This document shows, in pieces, positions 1 through 6,902 of a DNA stretch of 30,688 bases (its first letter is position 1; the number at the start of each line of letters is the position of its first letter). Location of the stretch: contig CAZVRJ010000027.1 in assembly GCA_964629885.1 (NCBI GenBank), positions 1 to 30,688 of the forward strand. Reading direction: 5' to 3'. Both the position numbers and the translations under genes were made by a program. A model generated the notes under the pieces. That model did not search any database. It was given only the letters and a program-made list of their open reading frames with translations, and was not told the origin of the DNA. Origin of the DNA: CAYWCV01 sp964629885 (lineage in GTDB: Bacteria; Bacteroidota; Rhodothermia; Balneolales; CAYWCV01).

Positions 1-1169
1 ACACCAGCCGAATTTATACTCGCTATGTTATCGTCTCTAAAAAGCCGATGGAAGTGGATCAGCGCATTCCTTGCAAGACGTCGATCGTGATGGCCACGCA
101 CCACAAGGCTGGTGCCTTGCTAGAAAGTCTGCAGGTGTTTCGTGATTTTGAGATCAACTTGGCCAAACTGGAGTCCAGGCCTATTGAAGGCAACCCGTGG
201 GAAGAACTTTTTTATGTTGACTTCGACGGAAATCTGGCAGATCCGTCTATTCGTGAAGCCATGAACAAATTGGCTACGGTCACTCGGTTCCTGAAAGTCT
301 TAGGTTGCTACCCTGCCGGCGAACTTAGCAGAACCCAACCTCCGAAAAAACGCATACGGGCTCAAGAGACAAAAGTCGATTCGGTAGCGGCACCGGCCAT
401 AACCACAATGGCCAAGATGTCATTCCAGGTGCACGGGCATGTTGTGGGTGGTGATCAACCCATTTTTATAGCCGGTCCCGACACTTTCGGCAGCATGTCG
501 CAGTTCAGCCGCCTTGCCAGGGTGGCGCGCGACAGCGGTGTGGACCTGCTTCGCATTGGCTGCACCGGCGCCATGGGCGACTTAGCGTTGCAAACCACTG
601 TCGAAGAGGCCGATCTGCTCATGGCCCGCGAAACGGCCGACGGCTACAACATGGGGCTCGTTACAGAAGTGAGCTCATCGAACGATATCGAGCTTGTGGG
701 CAAATATGCCGACATGATTCAGGTTGGTGCATGGAATATGCGCAATACGCCTCTTCTAAGAGAACTTGGCCGACAGACTAAACCTGTTCTATTGTACCGG
801 AACATCGCCTCTGGCATCGATGAGTTCGTAGAGGCGGCAAATTGGATCCTTCAAGAAGGAAATCGGCAGGTTGTGCTCTGCGATGCCGGAATCAAGCGTT
901 TCGACGGATCGGGAAGAACCATTATCGACCCTGCATCCATTTGCGAGCTGGCCGATATTACTGGCCTACCGATCGTAGTAGATCTGCGAAATGCAGCAAA
1001 AGACAAAGCCCAACAAATCATGCTGGCCAAATCGATGAGGTCACTGCCTATAGCTGGTCTTGTCTTTGCAACCGATTGGCACCACAGCACCGACGAGGCA
1101 TCTTTACAAGGTTTGTCGGGCGACCTGAACGAAACCATATTGGCCCTCGAAGGCCCAAATCCATCCTAA
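1..1169 (+). CDS. pheA: Prephenate dehydratase (3' part: ACT domain) fused to a degenerate DAHP-synthase-like barrel
   Basis: The frame is open to the left window edge, so the 5' part, including most of the prephenate dehydratase catalytic domain, lies outside. The first residues read TRYVIVSKKP, matching the end of that domain (family motif TRF, here TRY). An ACT domain follows, with the ESRP phenylalanine-binding motif and NPWEELFYVDFDG. Prephenate dehydratase makes phenylpyruvate for phenylalanine synthesis and is inhibited by Phe through ACT. After a linker, about 260 residues align with type I-beta DAHP synthase (IAGP, QVGAWNMRN, KPVLLYRN, CDAGIK, LPIVVD). The metal-binding Cys of GPC is Asp (codon 480-482), the His of the D-x-x-H segment is Asn (codon 990-992), the KPRTS motif is absent and the Lys of LLKRG is Tyr. 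I infer that the barrel is non-catalytic. An ATG at 48 lies inside the domain and is not the start. A lipoprotein glycosidase gene begins 12 nt downstream. Confidence 0.8.
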   Translation, partial: TSRIYTRYVIVSKKPMEVDQRIPCKTSIVMATHHKAGALLESLQVFRDFEINLAKLESRPIEGNPWEELFYVDFDGNLADPSIREAMNKLATVTRFLKVLGCYPAGELSRTQPPKKRIRAQETKVDSVAAPAITTMAKMSFQVHGHVVGGDQPIFIAGPDTFGSMSQFSRLARVARDSGVDLLRIGCTGAMGDLALQTTVEEADLLMARETADGYNMGLVTEVSSSNDIELVGKYADMIQVGAWNMRNTPLLRELGRQTKPVLLYRNIASGIDEFVEAANWILQEGNRQVVLCDAGIKRFDGSGRTIIDPASICELADITGLPIVVDLRNAAKDKAQQIMLAKSMRSLPIAGLVFATDWHHSTDEASLQGLSGDLNETILALEGPNPS

Positions 1170-1181
1170 ATCAGATATCCT

Positions 1182-2255
1182 ATGCGTAGAACTTCAACAA
1201 TGGTTGGCCTGCTCGCACTGCTGGCCACGGCTTCTTGCACACCACAATCAACCGATATGGCTGAGCCCGATCATTTCCCGGGATCAAAACTCCACAAAGT
1301 TGGCGCAGTACTCACACTGGGCGAGCCGGGCTCGTTCGACGACGGCATGGTGGAGTCGCCCGTGGTTTGGTTCGACGAAAATACCGGGCGTTATGGTATG
1401 GTGTACACCGCCTACCACCGCATGGACACCACAACCCGAGGATACAAGGCTGTCGATCGTCCACAGGTGGGGCTTGCATGGAGCGACGACCTTATCAACT
1501 GGGAGCGTGATCCGCGTAGCCCAATCTTTGGTCCAACCGACGACCCTAACTCACCCGATTCGCACGGCACGCCGGGTCCATACATCTGGTTTGAAGATGG
1601 CACCTATTATTTGTACTACTTCGGCACTACCGATTCTGGCTACGAGAAGGGCCTGAAAACCATGAATATGGCCACATCGACCGATTTGGTTAATTGGACC
1701 AGAAATCCGAATAATCCCATTATCAAGCCTGAAGGCGATGGCTGGCGCTATGACGCCATCTGGCATCCGAACATTGTGAAAGTGGATGGCGTGTACTACA
1801 TGTTTTTCAACGCCTCTGGTATTGTAAACGGCCACTATGAAGAGTATATCGGGTATGCCACATCAATTGACCTGATGAACTGGGATGTCGACGACGAAAA
1901 CTCGCCTGTCGTGGTTGGAAGTATGGAAGATGGCACGTGGGATTCAACCGGACGCGCGGGCGATCCGAGTCTGTACAAGGTGGGAAATAAATGGTATATG
2001 GCTTGGTACGGATGGGACAAAAAGAATGCGCAAGATGGATTGGCATGGACAACGGAGGAGGAGTTCCCTCTAAACTGGCGCCAGTACGAGGGTAACCCCG
2101 TTCTTAGACTTGGCGCACCGGGCGATTTTGACGCCCAGCATGCCCACAAGCCCTTCATCTATCGCACGGCGGACCGTCATTATCATTTTTACACTGCCGT
2201 CGACACCATGGAGACACGCGTGATCGGATTGGCCGTATGGCCGCCATTGGATTAA
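1182..2255 (+). CDS. Lipoprotein five-bladed beta-propeller glycoside hydrolase (GH43/GH32/GH130-like)
   Basis: The N-terminus is a lipoprotein signal (MRRTSTMVGLLALLATASC, lipidated Cys19), so the protein is probably anchored in an outer membrane. The body has the blade repeats of GH32/43/68/130 propellers: SPVVWFDENTGRYGMVYTAY, GLAWSDDLINWERD, GPYIWFEDGTYYLYYFG, ATSTDLVNWTRNP, PNIVKVDGVYYMFFNAS, YATSIDLMNWD, GDPSLYKVGNKWYMAWYG and KPFIYRTADRHYHFYTA. The recurring S-x-D-L-x-N-W element is typical of these enzymes, which cleave or phosphorolyse plant or microbial glycans. Length (357 aa) fits a single propeller with no accessory domain. I cannot fix the family or name the catalytic acids; the Asp in each early blade is a candidate. 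It follows the PheA fusion by 12 nt, so the two may be co-transcribed, although their roles do not obviously connect. No enzyme specificity is claimed. Confidence 0.7.
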   Translation: MRRTSTMVGLLALLATASCTPQSTDMAEPDHFPGSKLHKVGAVLTLGEPGSFDDGMVESPVVWFDENTGRYGMVYTAYHRMDTTTRGYKAVDRPQVGLAWSDDLINWERDPRSPIFGPTDDPNSPDSHGTPGPYIWFEDGTYYLYYFGTTDSGYEKGLKTMNMATSTDLVNWTRNPNNPIIKPEGDGWRYDAIWHPNIVKVDGVYYMFFNASGIVNGHYEEYIGYATSIDLMNWDVDDENSPVVVGSMEDGTWDSTGRAGDPSLYKVGNKWYMAWYGWDKKNAQDGLAWTTEEEFPLNWRQYEGNPVLRLGAPGDFDAQHAHKPFIYRTADRHYHFYTAVDTMETRVIGLAVWPPLD

Positions 2256-2299
2256 TCCATGTGACAGCAGTTGGATTTAGCAGTTCTGTAAAACAAAAA

Positions 2300-2327
2300 C
2301 GGTGCGCAAGTTTCACCTTGCGCACCG
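2300..2327 (-). terminator. Rho-independent terminator-like hairpin, copy A
   Basis: CGGTGCGCAAG at 2300-2310 pairs perfectly with CTTGCGCACCG at 2317-2327 around a six-base loop, with one more A-T pair outside. On the minus strand the stem is followed by a T-rich tract (the complement of AAAACAAAAA, 2290-2299), so it reads as a leftward terminator. No minus-strand gene lies just upstream, so it may end a small RNA. It also sits 45 nt after the plus-strand glycosidase and could act as a weak plus-strand 3' end. Confidence 0.65.
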
Positions 2328-2376
2328 TGTGTTAACTTACTGAACTGCGAACAATGCTGTAGTTAACAGCTTCTTC
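2300..2376 (-). ncRNA. Putative structured RNA element, copy A (shares a 25-nt core with 18295-18319)
   Basis: Read leftwards, a stem-loop precedes the terminator hairpin. TGTTAAC at 2330-2336 pairs with GTTAACA at 2362-2368, and TAC at 2338-2340 pairs with GTA at 2359-2361 with one bulged base. The loop contains TGCGAACAATGC (plus-strand reading). Positions 2333-2357 are identical over 25 nt to 18295-18319, although the rest of the two regions differs. In the second copy the closing stem has another sequence but still pairs. This is the pattern of a selected RNA structure, not a chance repeat. Function is unknown: a small RNA end, a 3' UTR element or a dispersed palindromic repeat are all possible. 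Confidence 0.4.
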
Positions 2377-2720
2377 TGTCCAATTAAATGGACAATTTCA
2401 TAGGTGACGCGGAGCGCGGAGCGCTTCAGTCTTACAATTGTAATTTCAATGTGTGGTGTTGACGACAAACCAAGCTGACACGATAATAGAGAACAGAACC
2501 GCTCTCTTGCATCTAACATAAATAACATTATAGGGCAATGTCAATGTTTAATTTTACTTTGGTTTATAAATAACAATTGAAGTAAATATTTTTACATAAG
2601 TGGCCGTAGTAAAAAGTTACCGAGTCATGTGCTTGAGTCTGAACTTATTGCCCAAAGATTGTATATTCCCACTTCAAGCTGCTTACGAACAAATAGTGCA
2701 ATCCGTTGTACAGGATGTAT

Positions 2721-3119
2721 ATGGAACAGGAAACCACCTATCAACAAACCGACACCACCATCCTCCAGGGGCGACTCAGGGAGATGTCGAAACACATGAG
2801 TTTCGTAGGGATGTTCTGCATTATTTATGGAGCCATTGCTTGCCTCAGCATCATAGGCGCCATATTTGGAATACCTTATATCATTGCAGGATTAAGAATT
2901 CGGGAATCAGCAGATTCTTACCTGGCATTCTCCAGAAGCAGTGATGCGCGACAACTACTTACGGCTTTTGAGAAGCAAAGCTCATTCTTTTTCATCATGA
3001 AAGTGCTGATAATTGTCGCACTGGTGATATTCGCGTTATACCTGATTGGAATTATTGTCTTTTTTGGGTTTTTTGGATCGAGCTTATTAAACGAGCTAAA
3101 CAATTTCAACAGTTTCTAA
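2721..3119 (+). CDS. Small two-segment membrane protein, DUF5362-like
   Basis: About 132 residues with two hydrophobic segments, roughly residues 28-57 and 90-118, separated by a polar helix (GLRIRESADSYLAFSRSSDARQLLTAFEKQ). This layout, and the AGLRIRESADSYL stretch after the first membrane segment, match my memory of the DUF5362 family of Bacteroidota, whose function is unknown. I chose the ATG at 2721 because AGG at 2712-2714 lies at a suitable distance; ATG at 2715 and TTG at 2706 are in-frame alternatives. The stop codon overlaps the stop of the convergent MarR gene by two to three bases, so transcripts of the two genes meet end to end. Confidence 0.6.
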   Translation: MEQETTYQQTDTTILQGRLREMSKHMSFVGMFCIIYGAIACLSIIGAIFGIPYIIAGLRIRESADSYLAFSRSSDARQLLTAFEKQSSFFFIMKVLIIVALVIFALYLIGIIVFFGFFGSSLLNELNNFNSF

Positions 3120-3640
3120 AGCTCGTCGTCCCTGCGGTAGATCCTGTTCAAAAGGTGCACAAGAAGGCGCTTAAGCTCGTTCAGGTCTTCGTCGCCCAAA
3201 CGCGTGAACAACGCGCGGTTGAATCTACGCCTTACGGGTTCCATCTTTTGGATGATCTGCCACCCTTTGGATGTGAGATGCAACCGTTTGCGGCGGCGAT
3301 CTTCTGGATCGGATCCTTGCTCAACGAGCCCCTTTTTGATGAGCGAGTTAACAAGTACCGTGATGTTCGGCCTTGACACCCCTAAAGATTCAGCAATTTC
3401 GCTGGCTAAAAATCCGCGCTCACTCCTAAGGTACTCCATCCGTGGTATATTGGGATCACCACCGATAAAAAGCAGAATTAACCATTGCTGTGTGGTTAAC
3501 GATACTTGGTCGGCTATGATGTCGCCATTGCGCTGCATCTGGTTGGCCAGATTGAGCAATAGAAATACCAAGGACTCCTCTAACGTTTTCTGGATGGTTG
3601 GTTTCGACACGATATTACTCCCAACGCGATTAATGTTCAT
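3116..3640 (-). CDS. MarR-family transcriptional regulator
   Basis: A 174-residue winged-helix protein of the MarR type, normally a dimer whose DNA binding is released by a small ligand. Visible parts are a long N-terminal helix (about 18-45), the QQWLILLFIGG helix (51-61), a helix-turn-helix FLASEIAESLGVSRPNITVLVNSL (about 78-100), the DPEDRRRKRLHLTSKG wing (111-126) and a C-terminal dimerisation helix. The segment GDPNIPRMEYLRSERG between helix two and the HTH is longer than in typical MarR proteins. The gene diverges from the unknown-function gene at 3685 with only 44 nt between them, the usual arrangement for autoregulation and control of the neighbour. The ligand cannot be predicted. Confidence 0.85.
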   Translation of the reverse strand: MNINRVGSNIVSKPTIQKTLEESLVFLLLNLANQMQRNGDIIADQVSLTTQQWLILLFIGGDPNIPRMEYLRSERGFLASEIAESLGVSRPNITVLVNSLIKKGLVEQGSDPEDRRRKRLHLTSKGWQIIQKMEPVRRRFNRALFTRLGDEDLNELKRLLVHLLNRIYRRDDEL

Positions 3641-3650
3641 CCCTCATAAT

Positions 3651-3685
3651 TAGTTAACACAATATACTATTTTGACTATTAACTA
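3651..3685. promoter_or_regulatory. Candidate MarR operator in the divergent promoter region
   Basis: The 44-nt spacer between the marR-type gene and the 3685 gene contains an inverted repeat: TAGTTAA at 3651-3657 and TTAACTA at 3679-3685, the latter touching the ATG. The spacer is A+T rich and must hold promoters for both genes. MarR proteins commonly bind A+T-rich palindromes in such spacers. The 21-nt separation is longer than in classical sites, so the two arms could instead be separate half-sites. Confidence 0.3.
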
Positions 3686-4581
3686 TGTCTGACCGGATCA
3701 ACAAAACACTAGATTACCAAACGTATACGGAGTTGTCTCTTACCCATAGAGAACGCATCGAGAGGATGTTGGGTAGTTTTTATGAGGATAGAGGTCACGG
3801 AGTGCGACACGCCATCCTCGACTTTTTGGTGGAATATTACTCGTTTCGAAGATCCAAGTTGTCGTTGTGGACACCCGGACTTGGGATTCGCGTTGAACAC
3901 GATCCCAACGAGAGTTTAGAGGGATCCTTTTGGGATTACTCTGGTGAGTACAGTTTCGTTTCGAAAGGGAAGTTGAATTCTAAAAAAATGACGGGATTGC
4001 ATTGGATTCATAGTTTGCTTCAAGCGGTTGAAAAACGTCCACCAGTTTACCACTGTTACGGAATGCATGAATGGGCGATGGTTTTTAGAACGTCGGAAAT
4101 CCGACATCCATATCTAAAATTGCGCCTTTCTCACGGCGAGATTGACAGTTTCGTTGAGTCGCAGCCAATAGGGTGCTCGCATGTGGACGCATTTCGCTTT
4201 TTTACCGAGCCGGCACGTCCGTTAAATAAGTTCCAACCGAACCGTGAAACACAGATCCAAATGGATCAGCCCGGATGCCTGCATGTGACGATGGACCTCT
4301 ACAAATGGGCGTACAAGGGGTGGCCGTGGATTCCGTCTGACATCCTCGCAGACGCCCTTGAACTCGCCATAGACACTCGAATCCTCGACATGCAGGCTAG
4401 TCCTTACGATGTGAGCATGTACGGGTATGAGGCCATCCCGATAGAAACAGAAACTGGACGACAAACGTACTCGGCTCAGCAGGAGGTTTTAAGCCGCCGT
4501 GCCGAGCCGATACGTAAACGTTTGATTGCCGCCTACGAGCGTTTACTTGATCCACAATGCTTTGCATTCAGGCCCAGTTAA
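3685..4581 (+). CDS. Conserved protein of unknown function (family often labelled '3-methyladenine DNA glycosylase')
   Basis: A 298-residue soluble protein with no signal peptide or membrane segment. It has the signature blocks of a conserved family I recognise mainly from actinobacterial annotations: DFLVEYYSFR near residue 47, WSPG-like LWTPGLGI, RHPYLKLRLS, CSHVDAFRFFTEPARPLN, QPGCLHVTMDLYKWAYK and LDMQASPYDVSMYGYEAIPIET. The conserved Cys-Ser-His, Phe-Arg-Phe-Phe and Asp-Met-x-Ala-Ser-Pro-Tyr-Asp motifs suggest an enzyme. The '3-methyladenine DNA glycosylase' label attached to relatives has no support that I can see here: there is no recognisable AlkA, Tag or AAG motif. It is divergent from a MarR regulator and probably under its control. 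Substrate and reaction are unknown. Confidence 0.65.
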   Translation: MSDRINKTLDYQTYTELSLTHRERIERMLGSFYEDRGHGVRHAILDFLVEYYSFRRSKLSLWTPGLGIRVEHDPNESLEGSFWDYSGEYSFVSKGKLNSKKMTGLHWIHSLLQAVEKRPPVYHCYGMHEWAMVFRTSEIRHPYLKLRLSHGEIDSFVESQPIGCSHVDAFRFFTEPARPLNKFQPNRETQIQMDQPGCLHVTMDLYKWAYKGWPWIPSDILADALELAIDTRILDMQASPYDVSMYGYEAIPIETETGRQTYSAQQEVLSRRAEPIRKRLIAAYERLLDPQCFAFRPS

Positions 4582-4620
4582 AAGTATTTTACCCATCAGA
4601 ATCATTTAATATCGTTTGAC

Positions 4621-6363
4621 ATGACCAAACCGCTCTCTTTACTCACTTTGGCACTTTTTCTGGCGTCTTGCACGAGCGGATCCAAAGTGGCAGTAGCACC
4701 GCAGATCCAAGACGACATCATCCATACCGATCCGGTGGTCCATATGAACGCCCAAAGCCGTTGGGTGGATGCAGTCATGGAGACCCTTACACCCCGTGAG
4801 CGAATTGCCCAGTTGTTCATGGTGGCCGGATACTCAAACCGTGAGCCTGCCCATGCCGACAGCCTCGAGCGCTTGGTGCGCGTAGTAGGCATTGGAGGCG
4901 TGGTTTGGTTTCAAGGTGGACCAGTTAAGCAAACGGCTATCGCCAATAGGCTACAACAAGCCGCCAAGGTGCCACTTTTGTTCGCCATGGATGCCGAATG
5001 GGGTATCGGTATGCGCCTAGACAGCACCGTCAGCTTCCCGTACCAGATGTCGCTCGGTGCCATACCCGATGAATCGCTCGTCGAAGAGATGGGCAAGCTG
5101 ATCGCCCAAGATTTCAGACGTCTTGGTATGCACATCAACTTTGCTCCGGTCGCCGATGTGAACAACAATCCGGCCAACCCCGTCATCAGTTACCGTTCAT
5201 TCGGCGAAGATCGTGGTAATGTTGCCACTAAAGCTATGGCCTACGCCGACGGGTTGCAGTCGAATGGCATCATGACCTCCGGCAAGCATTTTCCAGGTCA
5301 CGGCGATACCGACGTAGACTCTCACTACGCCCTGCCCTTGATCAAGCACGAGCGAAACCGCTTAGACTCGCTCGAGCTGTACCCATTTAAACGAATGATC
5401 GACAACGGATTAGCTGGTGTGATGATTGCCCACCTAAGTATTCCGGCGCTTGACAACACCCCAAATCTACCATCCACATTATCAGAGCCAATTGTGACCG
5501 GCATCCTGAGAAACGAACTCGGTTTTAATGGCTTGGTCTTCTCTGACGCTATGAATATGAAGGGTGTGACCGATCACTTCCCAACGGGCGAGGCCGAAAT
5601 ACGTGCGTTATTGGCAGGTAACGATATTCTAGAGTTGACGCCAAACATCCCAAAAGCCATCGATGCCATAGAAGCAGCCGTGCTCGAAGGGCGGATTTCG
5701 CAGGAATACATCGATGCGAAAGTCCGAAAAGTATTGGCGGCCAAGCAGTGGTCGGGACTCGACAAATGGAGGCCGACAGAGCTCAACAATATCAGGGCTG
5801 ACCTTAACAGTGCGGCTTCTGCAAATCTCAACCGTCAGCTAGCGGCAAATTTTGTGACATTGGCTCGTCACCGGACCGACATCTTGCCCTTAAAGCCTGC
5901 GAATAAGGTGGCTGTATTGTCTATTGGCCCAACAGAGAGGTCACAATTTCAAATTGGGCTTGGCGACGGATTCTATCCGTACTGGCTGAGTTGGCAAACG
6001 AGCGAGGCCATGGCGGATGCTGTTGCAGAGGCGCTGAAAGGATACGATCAAGTTGTGATTGCCGTGCACGACACGCGCAGAAGGCCGCTCAACAGACTCA
6101 CAATTCCATCATGGATTCAACGCCTCATTGCAGAGCAGTCGGAACTTCCGAACAGAGCCCTGGTATTATTCAGCAATCCGTACACTTGGCTTCAGATAAT
6201 TGGTGCCGACAATTTTGGCACGTTGGTCTTCGCCTACGAAAACACGGAATATAGTCAGGCCGCCGCAGCCGATATCCTGTTGGGCAACAAGCCAGCTGTC
6301 GGTCGCCTGCCGGTGTCTTTAAGCCCAAATTTGACCTATGGCACCAACGTCCGCATCCAATAA
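4621..6363 (+). CDS. Glycoside hydrolase family 3 lipoprotein, beta-N-acetylglucosaminidase type (NagZ-like)
   Basis: 580 residues with a lipoprotein signal (lipidated Cys17 in LASC). The N-terminal barrel carries the NagZ hallmark KHFPGHG (222-228) followed by the catalytic Asp233-Ser-His235 dyad, and the nucleophile Asp309 in FSDAMNMKGV. NagZ-type enzymes release N-acetylglucosamine from muropeptides or chitooligosaccharides by a two-step retaining mechanism. A C-terminal alpha/beta domain of about 200 residues follows (NFVTLARHRTDILPL, KVAVLSIGP, QVVIAVHD, ALVLFSNPYTW). Many Bacteroidota homologues carry an extra beta-lactamase-like domain; this one does not. The lipid anchor places it in the envelope, unlike cytoplasmic NagZ of enterobacteria, which points to periplasmic or surface peptidoglycan or chitin turnover. 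The gene begins a run of four plus-strand genes with short gaps. Confidence 0.85.
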   Translation: MTKPLSLLTLALFLASCTSGSKVAVAPQIQDDIIHTDPVVHMNAQSRWVDAVMETLTPRERIAQLFMVAGYSNREPAHADSLERLVRVVGIGGVVWFQGGPVKQTAIANRLQQAAKVPLLFAMDAEWGIGMRLDSTVSFPYQMSLGAIPDESLVEEMGKLIAQDFRRLGMHINFAPVADVNNNPANPVISYRSFGEDRGNVATKAMAYADGLQSNGIMTSGKHFPGHGDTDVDSHYALPLIKHERNRLDSLELYPFKRMIDNGLAGVMIAHLSIPALDNTPNLPSTLSEPIVTGILRNELGFNGLVFSDAMNMKGVTDHFPTGEAEIRALLAGNDILELTPNIPKAIDAIEAAVLEGRISQEYIDAKVRKVLAAKQWSGLDKWRPTELNNIRADLNSAASANLNRQLAANFVTLARHRTDILPLKPANKVAVLSIGPTERSQFQIGLGDGFYPYWLSWQTSEAMADAVAEALKGYDQVVIAVHDTRRRPLNRLTIPSWIQRLIAEQSELPNRALVLFSNPYTWLQIIGADNFGTLVFAYENTEYSQAAAADILLGNKPAVGRLPVSLSPNLTYGTNVRIQ

Positions 6364-6413
6364 GATGCGTACAATGGCGTTACTCGATCAATCCCCCGAA
6401 CTTATTTAACACC

Positions 6414-6899
6414 ATGAGAGCCTTATCACTATTTATCGTGTTCCTTCTTGGAACGTCAATTTTCGCACAAGCTCAGACTTCTTCTGTATTACGTGATGTT
6501 GGCGCGATAGCGGTCGTGATCCAGGAATTGGATCCCGATGCAACCCGCGAGGATTTCACGGTCGACCTCATCCGCACCGACATAGAAGTTGAACTTCGCA
6601 AAGCAGGAATTCGCGTGGTAGAGCGTTCGCAACTGGACGAAAGCTCGGGTCGGCCCTATTTGTTTTTGGTCATCAACACGTTGAAGGGTACATTGAATAC
6701 GTACACCTACAGCATGGAGCTTCGGTTTCATCAGAATGCTTCTTTGACTCGCAATCCGGACGTGACCCTAAGCGTGTCGACCTGGAACAGGAGCGTGATA
6801 GGCAGCGAACGTGGCAACCGCCTCCCGCAGCTTCGCGAGAAAATCAAAGAGATGCTGATGCCATTCATCAACGAGTATTTAGCAGCAAACCCAAGGTAA
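6414..6899 (+). CDS. Small secreted protein of unknown function
   Basis: 161 residues. The first 20 form a clean signal peptide (hydrophobic LSLFIVFLLGTSIF, cleavage after AQA). The mature part looks like an alpha/beta fold: VGAIAVVIQELDPDA, DLIRTDIEVELRKAGIRVVERSQ, RPYLFLVINTLKG, TYSMELRFHQNASL and REKIKEMLMPFINEYLAAN. The pattern 'strand, helix, AGIRVVER' recalls periplasmic domains that build a helix-strand unit around assembly lipoproteins, but I do not recognise a family. It sits 50 nt after the GH3 gene and only 3 nt before the aldo/keto reductase gene, so co-transcription is likely. No function is assigned. Confidence 0.6.
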   Translation: MRALSLFIVFLLGTSIFAQAQTSSVLRDVGAIAVVIQELDPDATREDFTVDLIRTDIEVELRKAGIRVVERSQLDESSGRPYLFLVINTLKGTLNTYTYSMELRFHQNASLTRNPDVTLSVSTWNRSVIGSERGNRLPQLREKIKEMLMPFINEYLAANPR

Positions 6900-6902
6900 T
6901 TC

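Larger units (their letters stand above)
2256..2720. other. Non-coding stretch between glycosidase and DUF5362-like gene
   Basis: No convincing gene is present. The left part holds a strong hairpin (2300-2327) and a second stem-loop (2330-2368) that together match an element at 18269-18337. A small hairpin with a GTCCA/TGGAC stem lies at 2379-2395, and a GC-rich patch with a repeated GGAGCGC lies near 2410-2422. From about 2520 the sequence becomes very A+T rich (TTTATAAATAAC, AAATATTTTT), which suits a promoter zone for the plus-strand gene at 2721. A minus-strand TATAAT at 2532-2527 could start a leftward transcript of about 230 nt ending at the hairpin, but I see no convincing -35 element. 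Confidence 0.5.

Noticed and set aside
2337..2528. Minus-strand 63-codon frame ending in the repeated core
   Set aside because: No ribosome binding site, no similarity to known proteins, and the shared residues at its end come only from the 25-nt identity. The second copy has no upstream ATG in the same frame, so a conserved leader peptide is not supported.
2527..2532. Minus-strand TATAAT as a promoter for a small RNA
   Set aside because: No -35 or Bacteroidota -33 element at a proper distance; kept only as a remark in the intergenic entry.
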